Source: Streptomyces sp. MNU76
GTDB taxonomy: Bacteria; Actinomycetota; Actinomycetes; Streptomycetales; Streptomycetaceae
Reading direction: 5' to 3'
Assembly (NCBI RefSeq): GCF_020982545.1
Contig: NZ_JAJKLK010000001.1
Location: forward strand, 744,001-808,000
DNA: 64,000 bases
Each line of letters begins with the position of its first letter. Position 1 is the stretch's first letter. Positions 19,756-28,727 of this stretch are shown in pieces. Under the pieces are notes generated by a model. That model searched no databases and had not been told where the DNA came from. It saw only the letters and a list, made by a program, of their open reading frames with translations. The translations under genes were made by a program, and so were the position numbers.

Positions 19756-21575
19756 CTACTTCGCGATACCCACCTGACCGTCGGGTTTTCCGGTCAGGTC
19801 GACTTCCGCTTCCAACCGCAGATCCGCGAACGAGCGTCCGGCGCGCAGCCGGTAACGGCCCGCGAGGGTGCACCAGTCTCCGAGGTCGGTGTCCCAGATC
19901 CGCGTAGCCCTCCGGGGCACGGGGATCTCGGCCGTCACCGCGCGGCCGGGGCCGGCCTCGACGGTGGCAAGGCCGACGAGGCGGCGGGCCGGGCCCGGCC
20001 GCTCGGCTACCGCGACCGCTTCTCCTCCTTCGGGGCAGGCCCGCGCTTCCAGGTACACCTGGACCACCTCACGGCCCGCCCGCTCCCTCGTGTTCCGCAC
20101 ATGGACGCGGAGGATGCCCAGGATGTCGCCGTCGCCGGGGGTGAACTCGGCTTGCTCGTACGACCACGACGTGTAGCCGAGGCCGTGGCCGAACCAGTAT
20201 GCGGGCGGGGTCTCCTGGCGGGCCCAGGCCCGGTAGCCGATGAAGACACCCTCGTCGTAGGAGAGCACTCCGTCGACCGGCTTGGTGTCCAGGACGGGGC
20301 AGTCCGCGGTGGCTGCGGGCCAGGTTGTGGGCAACCGCCCGCCGGGCTCCTCCGCGCCGAGCAGCACGTCGGCGAGGGCGTGCCCGGCCTCCTGGCCCGG
20401 GAACCAGCAGAGCATGACGGCGGCGACCTCGTCGCGCCACGGCATCTCGACCGGGGATCCGGCGTTGACGATCACGACGGTACGCGGATTGGCCGCGGCC
20501 ACGCGGGAGACCAGTTCGTCCTGGTGGCCCGGCAGCTTCAGGTCGGTACGGTCGAAACCTTCGCTCTCGACCTCCTCGGTGGTGGCCACCACGACGATCG
20601 CGACATCGGCCGCAGCGGCGAGGGCGGCGGCCTCCTCGATGAGTTCGGCACCGCTCGCGGTCGGCGGGCGGTGTCCCAGGCCGAAGGAGAGAGCGGCGAT
20701 GTTGTCGTCGAAGCCCTTGGCGAAGGGCACGTACAGCAGGCTGACGGTCACCGTCACGCCTGCGGTCAGATCGAGGGTGTGGCGCTGTTCCGCCGGGTCG
20801 GTGAAGGCGAGGAACGGGTCCTCGGAGTCGGGAATCCTGGTCAGGGAACAGATGGTGCGGCCCGCGACGAGCAGTGTGGCCTCCCCGTATCCGGTGACAC
20901 CGAAGGTGTGGGCACCGGTGCGGTCGGGGGTGAGGGTTCCGGTGATCTCCACCGAGTGGAGCCGCGCGGCGTCCACTCCGGCCGGCAGGCTGCCGACGGT
21001 CATCACCCGGCCGTCAGGCTGCGGCAGGTCGGCCACCACGGTGCCGTCCGCGTCCCGGTAGACCGAGCGCAGAGTGAAGCCCTCGGCCGCTGGAGCGAGC
21101 CGGGTGCGCGGGTCGGCGCCCTGGGCGTGCACCAGTTCGACGGCGGCGACAGCGCGCGGCGCAGTCCGGCCAGCGGGGTGACCACCCGCTCGGGGAACAC
21201 GGTGGCACTGCCGCCGCCCATGACCCGTGCATGCCGGGCGGTGTCGCCGATGAGGGCGACCCTGCGCAGCTCCCGCGGCCGCAGCGGAAGCACCGCGCCC
21301 TCGTTTCTGAGCAGTACGAAGGAACGGCGGGCGATCTCGCGGGCCAGGGCCCTGCCGTCGGCTTCGACGGGCGGTTCACAGACGGCCGGCGGAGCACCGT
21401 CCAGCGCACCCACGCGAGCGGCGAGCCGCAGCACGCGCCGCACGGCCTCGTCGACGGTCTCCTCCGCGACCCGGCCCTCGCGTACGGCGGTGGCGAGCGC
21501 CTCGCCGTAGACCGTTCTCGGTCCCGGCATCGCGATATCGAGGCCGCCCTCAATGGCCCTGACGGTGTCGCGGGC
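19756..21575 (-). pseudogene. Beta-glucosidase (GH3), 5'-truncated and frameshifted
   Basis: The C-terminal two thirds of a GH3 enzyme. The end of the catalytic barrel is seen (GGLDIAMPGPRTVYGEAL, DEAVRRVLRLAARVGALDG). The second domain follows (SFVLLRNEGAVLPLRPRELR), then an inserted PA14-like beta domain (SVEITGTLTPDRTGAHTFGV), then the rest of domain 2 (NAGSPVEMPWRDEVAAVML, PVDGVLSYDEGVFIGYRAWA) and a fibronectin III-like tail. The nucleophile Asp segment is missing because the 5' end is cut near 21575. The frame changes near 21135-21160. The cut end abuts a livH remnant on the other strand, so this is a rearrangement junction. Not functional as a hydrolase. Confidence 0.8.
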
Positions 21576-21576
21576 G

Positions 21577-21713
21577 GCATGGTGCTCGGCGTCGCGCAGT
21601 CCGTCGGCGCCCAGATGTCCCCCGACCTGCCGCTGCTCGCCGGGCACGTGGTCTTCCTCGTGATTCTGGTGTTCCGGCCGCAGGGCCTGTTCGGCAGGAG
21701 TGTGCTCGCATGA
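21577..21713 (+). pseudogene. LivH 3' fragment (branched-chain amino acid permease)
   Basis: Only the last ~45 codons remain: MVLGVAQSVGAQMSPDLPLL, then AGHVVFLVILVFRPQGLF and a TGA overlapping the livM ATG (ATGA). That overlap is the normal coupling in liv operons, so livH was cut from its 5' end by the same event that truncated the GH3 gene. Confidence 0.8.
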
Positions 21714-22765
21714 CCACCCGGACAACCACCTCCGCCGTCGAGTCCCCGTCGGCCCCGTCCGTACGCCCCGTCATCAGACGCGGTGGCCGCGCCGCCGTCC
21801 TCGGCCTGGCCGGGACGGCCCTCGTCCTTCTGGTCATGGCGAGCCTGCCGTACGTCGTCGACACCGGCGTCACCGCTCAGCTGGTGAAGCTCTGCTACCT
21901 CGTCGCCCTGGCCTCGATGTGGAACCTGCTCGCCGGATACGCGGGCATGGTCTCCATGGGGCAGCAGGCCTTCATCGGCCTGGGCGCGTACACGCTGTTC
22001 GTCGTCAACGACCACGGGATCAACGTCTACGCGGGCACGCTCGTCGTCTCGGCGGTCGTCGCGCTGATCGCCTGGCCGGTCTCCTACGTCGCCTTCCGGC
22101 TGCGGGGCGGCTACTTCGCCGTCGGCACCTGGGTCATCGCAGAAGTCGTACGCCTGATCGTGGTCCGCTTCGACTCCCTCGGTGCCGCGAGCGGACGCAA
22201 CCTGACCACCATCACCGCCGACCCGATCCTGCGGCGGGCCTACACCTACTGGCTGGCCCTCGCCGTCATGGCAGCCGCGGTCCTCGGCACGTACCTGGTA
22301 CTGCGCAGCCGCCTCGGCCTGGACCTCCAGGCCATCCGCGACGACGAGACGGCGGCCGGGGCACTGGGAGTGAACGTCACACGTGGCAAGCGGCTCATCT
22401 ACATCGCGGCGGCGGCCGGATGCGCGGCCGCCGGAGCCGTGATCTGCGTCAGCAGCCTGGGGGTGGCCTCCCCTTCGCAGATCTTCGGCGTGCAGTACAC
22501 AGCCCTGATGATCTTCATGGTCGTCATCGGCGGCATCGGCACGGTCGAAGGTCCCGTCATCGGCGCCCTCATCTACTTCCTGCTCGACAAGTACTTCGCC
22601 CAGAGCGGCGTCTGGTACCTCGTCGTCATCGGAGCCGCCGCCATCGCCGTCTCCCTCTACCTACCGCGCGGCCTGTGGGGAACCCTGGCCCACCGCACCG
22701 GCTTCGCACTCTTCCCGGTGTCCCACAAGGCCTTGCGGGCGTCGCGGCGCGGCCAGGCACGATAA
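21710..22765 (+). CDS. livM: Branched-chain amino acid-type ABC permease LivM
   Basis: 351 residues, complete. Inner-membrane subunit of a HAAT-family importer. About nine hydrophobic helices; family landmarks are MWNLLAGYAGMVSMGQQAFI, GLGAYTLFVVNDHG, RLRGGYFAVGTWVIAEVVRL, QAIRDDETAAGALGVNVTRG (the EAA-like loop that contacts the ATPase) and MVVIGGIGTVEGPVIGALIY. Its operon partners are absent: LivH is a fragment upstream and no livG, livF or binding protein lies nearby. The protein is therefore probably orphaned and useless unless it pairs with another system. No promoter of its own is evident. Confidence 0.88.
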   Translation: MTTRTTTSAVESPSAPSVRPVIRRGGRAAVLGLAGTALVLLVMASLPYVVDTGVTAQLVKLCYLVALASMWNLLAGYAGMVSMGQQAFIGLGAYTLFVVNDHGINVYAGTLVVSAVVALIAWPVSYVAFRLRGGYFAVGTWVIAEVVRLIVVRFDSLGAASGRNLTTITADPILRRAYTYWLALAVMAAAVLGTYLVLRSRLGLDLQAIRDDETAAGALGVNVTRGKRLIYIAAAAGCAAAGAVICVSSLGVASPSQIFGVQYTALMIFMVVIGGIGTVEGPVIGALIYFLLDKYFAQSGVWYLVVIGAAAIAVSLYLPRGLWGTLAHRTGFALFPVSHKALRASRRGQAR

Positions 22766-22781
22766 CCCCCCGAAAGGAACG

Positions 22782-22868
22782 CACCTCTCCGCGCAAGCGA
22801 AGGTGAACCGTTGTACATGGTGGTCAGCTTGTGGGTGCCCGACTGGCCACGCGAGCGGAGGTGAATTG
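22782..22868 (+). repeat. Two degenerate CRISPR-like repeat units
   Basis: Two related stretches, CTCTCCGCGCAAGCGAAGGT ending GAACCG (to 22810) and GGCCACGCGAGCGGAGGTGA ending ATTG (to 22868), sit 58 bp apart. Their core (CGCAAGCGAAGGTGAA versus CGCGAGCGGAGGTGAA) resembles type I-E repeats of actinobacteria (CGCGyrAGCGGrGGTGAwCCG). No cas gene and no third unit are present, so a real array is not established. Confidence 0.25.
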
Positions 22869-23002
22869 CACGGCGGCAACTGTTCCGCGAGCCGGCAGGA
22901 GAGCTCACTGTCGAGAGCGACCTCCCAGCAGCACGGTGTACCCCTGAAGAACGGTCAGCTCGAAGGCTGGCTGTGCTCAGTTCAGACGCCTTGGCCAACG
23001 AC

Positions 23003-23190
23003 ACCGGTCATAGAGGCTCCCCCGCAACCACCGGGGTGAAGCCTTTATGCGTTGGAAGGGGAATCCGCTGCGGGCGAGTTCGAGGCGCACTTCTGAGCTG
23101 GGGCGATCGTCTCGGAATCCGGTTGGGCTTGTCCTCCAGGACGCGTTCTGGACGCAGGTTGGACACAAGGATCGGAAAGACTGAGAGCGT
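23003..23190 (+). repeat. att-flank repeat, copy A
   Basis: Hairpin AGAGGCTCCCCC...CGGGGTGAAGCCT, then GTTGGAAGGGGAATCCGCTG and GAGCTGGGGCGATCGTCTC. Related copies are at 36415-36600 and 41318-41530. The neighbourhood 22869-23445 has no gene that I can support. Confidence 0.6.
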
Positions 23191-23445
23191 TGTGGTGAAC
23201 CGCGCTGCTGATCGATGACCTGTGCGTTTCTCCATTCGGTGGTTCTGCCGGGCAGCCAGCTGACGCATGGTGTTTCGTCTACTGGTTGGTTTACTTGGTG
23301 TTGGGTCGCCGCCGCCCGCGGGTAGTGCGCGGTCCGGCGAAACAATGCGGCCGGAAGTGTTACCCGGCCGCCGCGCAGCCGTCACCTATACATCGAGGCG
23401 GACCGGGCGCGCGCGGGCGCCCGGCCGGTGAGCGAAGGAGTGCGG

Positions 23446-25713
23446 ATGCGGGTTACAGAGCGGGACGGGCGTGCAGATCAGGACTTGGTGGTGGCGGCGC
23501 AGGGCGGGGACCGCCAAGCCCTGGACGAGTTGATGGCCGCGTATCTGCCGCTGGTCTACAACATCGTCGGGCGGGCGCTGGACGGACACGTCGATGTGGA
23601 CGACGTGGTCCAGGAGACGCTGATGCGCGCGGTGGACCGGATCGGGGATTTGCGCGACCCTACGGCGTTCCGAGCCTGGGTGGTGGCGATCGCGGTGCGC
23701 CAGGTGCGCGACCGGTGGCGGCGCCACCAGACTCAGCCCTCGGCGGCGCACGGCTGGGGCTTCGAGCTCGCGCCGGACGCGGCCGATCCCGGCGCGGACT
23801 TCGTGGACCTGACGATCCTTCAACTGGAGCTGTCGGGCCAGAGGCGCGAGACGGCTCTGGCGACGCGCTGGCTGGAGGAGGGTGACCGCGAACTGCTGGC
23901 GCTGTGGTGGCTGGAGGCGGCGGGCGAGCTGGACCGGGCGGAGCTGGCCGGGGCGCTGGGCATCGAGCCGGGACACGCGGCGGTGCGGGTGCAGCGGCTC
24001 AAGGCCCGGCTGGACGCCGCCCGCACGGTGGTGCGGGCGCTGGACGCCGCGCCCCGGTGCGCTGAGCTCTCCCAGATAGCGACCCGGTGGGACGGGTGGG
24101 CGGCCCCGTCGTGGCGCAAGCAGTTCGCGCGGCACGTACGCGAATGCGTAGCCTGCGTCGCGTCCTGGCAGGACCTGGTGCCCGCCGAGCGGCTGCTGGC
24201 GGGCTCGGCCCTGGTACCGGTACCCGCACTGCTCGCGGCCACATGGCTGCGGCACGCCCTGCCCCCGTCCGCGCCGAGCGCGCAGGCCGCCGCGGCGAAA
24301 GGGGTCGCGGGGAAAGGCAAGGCCGCGAAGCGGTTGCGCCACGGCAGCCACGGCAGCCACGGCAGCAGATCGGGCGGGCTGGCCGCGCACGTGTCCGCGA
24401 AACTCGTCGCGGCCGCGGTAGCTGCCGCCGTAGCCGTCGGCGCGGGCGTCGTCTACGTGGCCACCAGCCACCAGCCACAGGGTTCCCCTTCCGCCACGGC
24501 GGGGGCGCCGGGCGCTGCGGATGTCGCGGCGGCCGTGGCTAGCGCTTCGGCCTCAGCCTCGGTGAGCGCCTCAGCCTCGGTGAGTGCGTCGGCGTCGGCG
24601 AGCGCCAAGGCAGCAGCGCCGTCGGCGTCGTCTCCTGCGGCCGATGGCGCCAGCTCGACGATACGTTTCATGGGCAAGAGCACGGTGATGATCGGAAGAA
24701 TATCGAACGATAAACCTTCGATTGCCGCACCATTCGACGCTCAGTACCAATACGTCGTCAGTCCGCCTGCACCGTCGAGCAACGTGTACACGGCGAAGTC
24801 CTGCCCGAATGGGACGAACTGGTGGGGATGCGTGTGGGGTGGGCGCGGGGGGCTCGTCCCCCATATGCAAGCCCGCGCTGCGCAGGCCACCTATAAGGGT
24901 CAACCGCATCCGCAGACGATGATGTGGTCGTGGTTTGTACTCCCCCACCTCACCCCCAATGCGACGTGGCAGGACGAGGTGAAGGCGGTCAACCGGGTCG
25001 ACCTCCTCACCAGGTACCTGAACGACTACCGTTTCTTCCTCCAGAAGATCGGCACCTCGCGCGACATGATCGATCTCGAAGCTGATTTTTGGGGATTCGC
25101 CCGAGGGACGGGCGATGTGAACAAGGTCCCGGCGCAGGTGACTGCTGCGGCTCCGAACGACTGCGGAAACCAGGCGAACACTGTGGCGGGTCTGGCCCGC
25201 TGCCTGATCTCGATGACCCGCAAGTACGCTCCTAACGCGACCGTCGGCCTGCACCTCACCTGCTGGGACTGGCCGGGCAACGAGAAGAAGTGCGCCAGGG
25301 ATTACGTGGCCCTCGGGGCAAAGGGTGCGGACTTCCTGGTCGGGGAGGTCGAAGCCGCGGACGCCGGCCTCAATGCCTTGCCGGAGAATGGCGGACACAA
25401 CTCATTCTGGAGCGAAAAGAAGTGGTCCGCGCAGCTCGGGTATTGGAAGACGATGGCGGAGGCATCCGGCAAGCCGATCGTGGTCTGGCAGATCCCGGTC
25501 GGCAACATGCGACAGAACAACACCCCGTACCACTACAAGGACGACAAGGTGGACTGGCTGTTCTCGAACATGGACCGGGTCGCGAACGCCCATGTCGCGG
25601 CTCTGATGTTCGGCCAAGGAACGGACAAGTCGACCACGATTGAAACCGACGGCGGCAACCTGTTCCGGAAGACGATCGCCTACCGAAACTCGGGTGGCAC
25701 GCCGCTCAAATAG
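23446..25713 (+). CDS. ECF sigma factor fused to zinc anti-sigma, membrane helix and extracellular domain
   Basis: 755 residues from ATG 23446; GAAGGAG lies 6 nt upstream (a GTG at 23428 is less likely). Residues 10-85 are sigma region 2 (DDVVQETLMRAVDRIGDL, FRAWVVAIAVRQVRDRWRRH) and about 125-185 region 4 (ELAGALGIEPGHAAVRVQRL). Near 225 is HVRECVAC, the Hx3Cx2C zinc anti-sigma signature. A Lys/Gly/His-rich stretch leads to one membrane helix (KLVAAAVAAAVAVGAGVVYV, near 335-355), a Ser/Ala-rich linker, and an outer domain of about 340 residues with Trp-rich motifs (LTCWDWPGNEKKCARDYVAL, GKPIVVWQIPVGNM) suggesting a glycosidase-like barrel. Sigma and anti-sigma on one membrane protein imply release by proteolysis after ligand sensing; that is inference. 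ECF groups with long C-terminal extensions are known in actinobacteria. Confidence 0.85.
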   Translation: MRVTERDGRADQDLVVAAQGGDRQALDELMAAYLPLVYNIVGRALDGHVDVDDVVQETLMRAVDRIGDLRDPTAFRAWVVAIAVRQVRDRWRRHQTQPSAAHGWGFELAPDAADPGADFVDLTILQLELSGQRRETALATRWLEEGDRELLALWWLEAAGELDRAELAGALGIEPGHAAVRVQRLKARLDAARTVVRALDAAPRCAELSQIATRWDGWAAPSWRKQFARHVRECVACVASWQDLVPAERLLAGSALVPVPALLAATWLRHALPPSAPSAQAAAAKGVAGKGKAAKRLRHGSHGSHGSRSGGLAAHVSAKLVAAAVAAAVAVGAGVVYVATSHQPQGSPSATAGAPGAADVAAAVASASASASVSASASVSASASASAKAAAPSASSPAADGASSTIRFMGKSTVMIGRISNDKPSIAAPFDAQYQYVVSPPAPSSNVYTAKSCPNGTNWWGCVWGGRGGLVPHMQARAAQATYKGQPHPQTMMWSWFVLPHLTPNATWQDEVKAVNRVDLLTRYLNDYRFFLQKIGTSRDMIDLEADFWGFARGTGDVNKVPAQVTAAAPNDCGNQANTVAGLARCLISMTRKYAPNATVGLHLTCWDWPGNEKKCARDYVALGAKGADFLVGEVEAADAGLNALPENGGHNSFWSEKKWSAQLGYWKTMAEASGKPIVVWQIPVGNMRQNNTPYHYKDDKVDWLFSNMDRVANAHVAALMFGQGTDKSTTIETDGGNLFRKTIAYRNSGGTPLK

Positions 25714-25884
25714 CGTGAGAAGGCTGCTGCCTTCGCGGTCGGCACGTCGTTCAGCACGATCGGCCCGGTCCTGCGCGGCGTGATCCTGGCCGCCTGCGGG
25801 ACGTCGGTGACGTCCGCGAGCTGCTGCCGTCGATGATGTCGGGTAGCCGGAGCACATTGCTGTGCCCCGGCTACTCGACCGTGG

Positions 25885-26408
25885 GCAATGTGAACAAGGT
25901 CCCGGCGCAGGTGACTGCTGCGGCCCCGAACGACTGCGCAAATCAGGCGAACAGTGTGGCGGGTCTGGCCCACTGCCTGATCGCAATGACCCGCAAGTAC
26001 GCTCCTCACGCGACCGTCGGTATGCACCTCACCTGCTGGGACTGGCAGGGCAACACGCAGGCGTGCGCCAAGGATTACGCGATCCTCGGGGCGCAGAACG
26101 CCGACTTCCTGGTCGCCGACGTGTCGGACCGCGACGCGGGCTGGTACGCCGAGCCGGCGCACGGGAGCCGCGACATGTTCTGGACGGACCAGAAGGCCGC
26201 CGCCGAGCTGGGGGTCTGGAAGACGATGGCCGAGTCCGTGGGCAAGCCGGTGGTCCTGTGGCAGATCCCTGTGGGCAACATGGCGCAGAACAACACCCTC
26301 AACCACTACCAGGACGACAAGGTGGACTGCCTCTTCGCGCACATGGACCAGGTGGCGAACGCGCACATCGCCGACCTGCTGTTCGGCGCGGGGCAGCAGG
26401 AACTGTGA
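25885..26408 (+). pseudogene. Broken duplicate of the extracellular domain
   Basis: About 174 codons ending in TGA at 26408. VNKVPAQVTAAAPNDCANQA, TVGMHLTCWDWQGNTQACAK and VVLWQIPVGNMAQNN closely match residues about 555-730 of the fusion protein at 23446. It lacks the sigma, anti-sigma, membrane and first sensor parts. It is truncated at both ends, the 3' end lying against group II intron debris. Substitutions such as RDAGWYAEPAHGSRDMFW in place of ADAGLNALPENGGHNSFW show it came from a diverged paralogue rather than a recent copy. The stretch 25714-25884 between the two is unrecognised. Confidence 0.75.
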
Positions 26409-26439
26409 GCGGTCGCGCAGTTCGGCTCTGTCGACGATC

Positions 26440-26660
26440 TTGTTTGCGCCGTGAGGCGCTGTTGGTTCGAGTGGAGGTGAAAGACCTGCACCAACGCCCT
26501 GTCGCAGCAGGGCTGTTGAAGCTGAGGGCAGTCTGATCCGGGTGGTGCCGGGGAGGACGGAAAGCGGCCCTGACAAAGCCGGGACGTGCCAGTACTGGCA
26601 GATGGTGCGGGTCCGGCGAGCGTGATGGAGAGGAGTACGCGAGGAACCGGCGTTTTACGT
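26440..26660 (+). mobile_element. Group II intron 5' fragment
   Basis: TGCGCCGTGAGGCGC, GAGTGGAGGTGAAAGACCTG and GAAGCTGAGGGCAG align with the first ~220 nt of the complete intron at 42523. The rest of the intron, including its maturase and domain V, is missing. Homology ends near CGAGGAACCGG. Confidence 0.8.
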
Positions 26661-26708
26661 CTCTTACGGCTCATAACAAAATGTCGTAGCAGTAGGGCCC
26701 GCGCAGCC

Positions 26709-27097
26709 TCACATCCGGGATCGCAGCATGTCGACCTCACAGCCCGGCGCGAAGGGATCGAAGCCGTGCTCGCTCAGCCAGCGAACTATCAGCAGGCTTC
26801 GCAACGACCACCATGCGCGGATCACGTCGAGGTCGGTGTCGGTGCCATAGCCGGCGGTGACGTCGTCGAGTTCCGTCGCCAGCGCGGCGATGCTCCGGCC
26901 GGCCTGTACCGGCCGGGGCGGTAGCGGCGCGTCGTGCGGCTTCCGGATGGCGGCGCCCGCCGTACCCCCACGCCGCCGGCGACCCGGTCGACGGTCCGCC
27001 GAGGCGCCCAAGCGTCGTCCCCGGGAGTGCGGCGACCGCGAGCACGTGCGGCTTGTGCCACAGGACCTCCGGGGGCGGGACCGGCGCGAGGGACATC
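26709..27097 (-). pseudogene. APH-family phosphotransferase C-terminal fragment
   Basis: Two frames together read LAPVPPPEVLWHKPHVLAVA, ALPGTTLGRLGGP, then after a frame change near 26945 AAIRKPHDAPLPPRP, SIAALATELDDVTAGYGTDT and WWSLRSLLIVRWLSEHGFDP. This resembles the C-lobe of aminoglycoside/choline kinase-like phosphotransferases. The N-lobe and catalytic loop are missing. The 5' end runs into the histidine-kinase scrap on the opposite strand. No resistance function can be expected. Confidence 0.55.
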
Positions 27098-27290
27098 GCC
27101 TCGACCTCGACGTCGATGCGCGCCTGGTCGGCGTCGATGGCCCCGCGGTCCGGGTCCGCGACCACGGCACCGGCCTCGGCCTGACCATCGCGACAGGCCA
27201 GACCCGCCTGCTCGGCGCCCGCCTGACCTTCCGTAACCGTCCGGAGGGGCGGTGCGGCCTCCCCGAGACCCGGCGAACGGCGGGGGAGGG
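27085..27290 (+). pseudogene. Histidine kinase ATPase-domain fragment
   Basis: GPAVRVRDHGTGLGLTIATG and QTRLLGARLTFRNRPEG match the G1/G2 boxes and end of a HATPase_c domain of sensor kinases. Only about 65 codons remain. It lies tail-on with the phosphotransferase scrap. Confidence 0.55.
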
Positions 27291-27657
27291 TACGGGAACC
27301 GACAGACGTGGCCGAGTCGGCGGATCAGCGGGCACGGCACCAGCGATGCGGTCCCGCTCGATCTCCGCACGGACCTGCGCCTGGCCGTCACCCGCACTGC
27401 TCGCACCTCCGTAGAGGTCGAAAGGTGAAAGGTGCCGCTCGGTGGCACCTCGCGGCTGGACGAGACGTCCGGCACGGTCGCCCGCCGCTCGGGTCAGGCC
27501 GCTGACGGAACGGCCAACGGCACAGGCATGCAACGGACCGAGCGATGATCTCGGCACATCAGCAACGCACCGGCAGAGGAGTGCACTTCGGGCGGTGGCG
27601 GGGCTCCGGCCCGCCGCGCGCCTGCCTGACCGAGCACTACCGGTGTCACCCCACCTA

Positions 27658-27686
27658 TTGACGCACCGCGAACCCGGCCATAGCCT
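27658..27686 (+). promoter_or_regulatory. Candidate promoter of the importer operon
   Basis: TTGACG, 17-nt spacer, TAGCCT, about 63 bp upstream of the lipoprotein start at 27750. The rest of 27291-27749 contains no gene that I recognise. A binding site for the IclR-type regulator encoded downstream might lie here, but no clear palindrome is seen. Confidence 0.4.
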
Positions 27687-27749
27687 CCCGCTATCGTTCG
27701 GGATACGGACAATATTTCGCACAGCGCACACACTCGTCAGGAGAGGCCC

Positions 27750-28727
27750 ATGCGAAGAGGCATCATCGGGCTTGCCATAGCAGCGGTCACGTTCACGGCC
27801 GCGACCGGATGCGGATCCTCGTCTTCTGCGACAGGCGGTTCCTCGCCCTCGGACGGGGGCAAGACGACGCAGGTCAAGGTAGGGGTCATTCCCATCGTCG
27901 ATGTGGCGCCGCTGTATCTGGGAGAGAAGAAGGGCTTCTTCAGCAGTCGCGGCATCGAGCTGGAGTTGGTGACCGCCCAGGGGGGTGCCGCGATCATCCC
28001 CGGTGTCGTCAGCGGCGAGTTCCAGTTCGGGTTCAGCAATGTCACCTCGCTGATGATCGCGCAGTCCAGGGGCGTGCCGGTCAAGTCCGTGGTCAACGGT
28101 GTCGCCTCCACCGGCGTCACCGGGAAGGACGTCACGGGAGTCGCGGTCAAGAAGGACAGCAAGGTCAAGTCCGCGAAGGACCTCGCCGGGAAGACCGTGG
28201 CTGTCAACACCCTCAAGAACATCGGGGACACCACCGTCCACGAGTCGGTGCGCAAGGACGGAGGAGACCCCTCGAAGGTCAAGTTCGTCGAGTTGCCGTT
28301 CGACCAGATGCCGGCCGCGCTGGACAGCGGACGGGTCGACGCCGCCTGGATGGCCGAGCCGGCGCTGACCATCGCCAAGGGCCAGGGCGCCCGCGTCGTG
28401 GCGTCCCCGTTCGCGGACACCGACCCGAAGCTCACCGTCGCGACGTACTTCGCCTCCACCAAGCTGGCGCAGGAGAACCCCGGGCTGGTGAAGAAGTTCA
28501 CCGAGGCGATGACCGAGTCCCTGGAGTACGCCGCCGGACACCCCGACGAAGCGCGCCAGATCCTCACCACCTACACCAAGATCAGCGGTGAGGTGCTGAA
28601 GAACCTGACGCTGCCGAGCTGGACCGCGGAGTACGACATGAAGTCCCTGGAGAAGCTCGCCTCCCTCGGCGAGAAGGACGGCATCTTCGGCGGCAAGAAG
28701 CCCGACCTGGACGCCCTGTTCTCATGA
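27750..28727 (+). CDS. ABC importer substrate-binding lipoprotein (SsuA/NMT1-like)
   Basis: 325 residues; GGAGAGG precedes ATG 27750. Residues 1-27 are a lipoprotein signal (MRRGIIGLAIAAVTFTAATG then Cys of the lipobox ATGC). The mature protein has the SsuA/TauA/THI5 fold: VKVGVIPIVDVAPLYLGEKK, GFFSSRGIELELVTAQGGAA, FGFSNVTSLMIAQSRG, DLAGKTVAVNTLKNIGD and PAALDSGRVDAAWMAEPALT. Relatives bind sulfonates, taurine, nitrate-like anions, pyrimidines or aromatic acids; the ligand cannot be told from sequence. It is the first gene of a four-gene importer operon; its stop overlaps the next start (ATGA). Confidence 0.88.
   Translation: MRRGIIGLAIAAVTFTAATGCGSSSSATGGSSPSDGGKTTQVKVGVIPIVDVAPLYLGEKKGFFSSRGIELELVTAQGGAAIIPGVVSGEFQFGFSNVTSLMIAQSRGVPVKSVVNGVASTGVTGKDVTGVAVKKDSKVKSAKDLAGKTVAVNTLKNIGDTTVHESVRKDGGDPSKVKFVELPFDQMPAALDSGRVDAAWMAEPALTIAKGQGARVVASPFADTDPKLTVATYFASTKLAQENPGLVKKFTEAMTESLEYAAGHPDEARQILTTYTKISGEVLKNLTLPSWTAEYDMKSLEKLASLGEKDGIFGGKKPDLDALFS

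Noticed and set aside
23013..23042. Third CRISPR-like repeat (GGCTCCCCCGCA...GGGGTGAAGCC)
   Set aside because: It belongs to the att-flank repeat hairpin, which has clear copies at 36.4 and 41.3 kb that do not look like CRISPR repeats.
26709..28541. 610-residue minus-strand protein
   Set aside because: Most of it is antisense to the binding-protein gene; only the last ~80 codons resemble a phosphotransferase.
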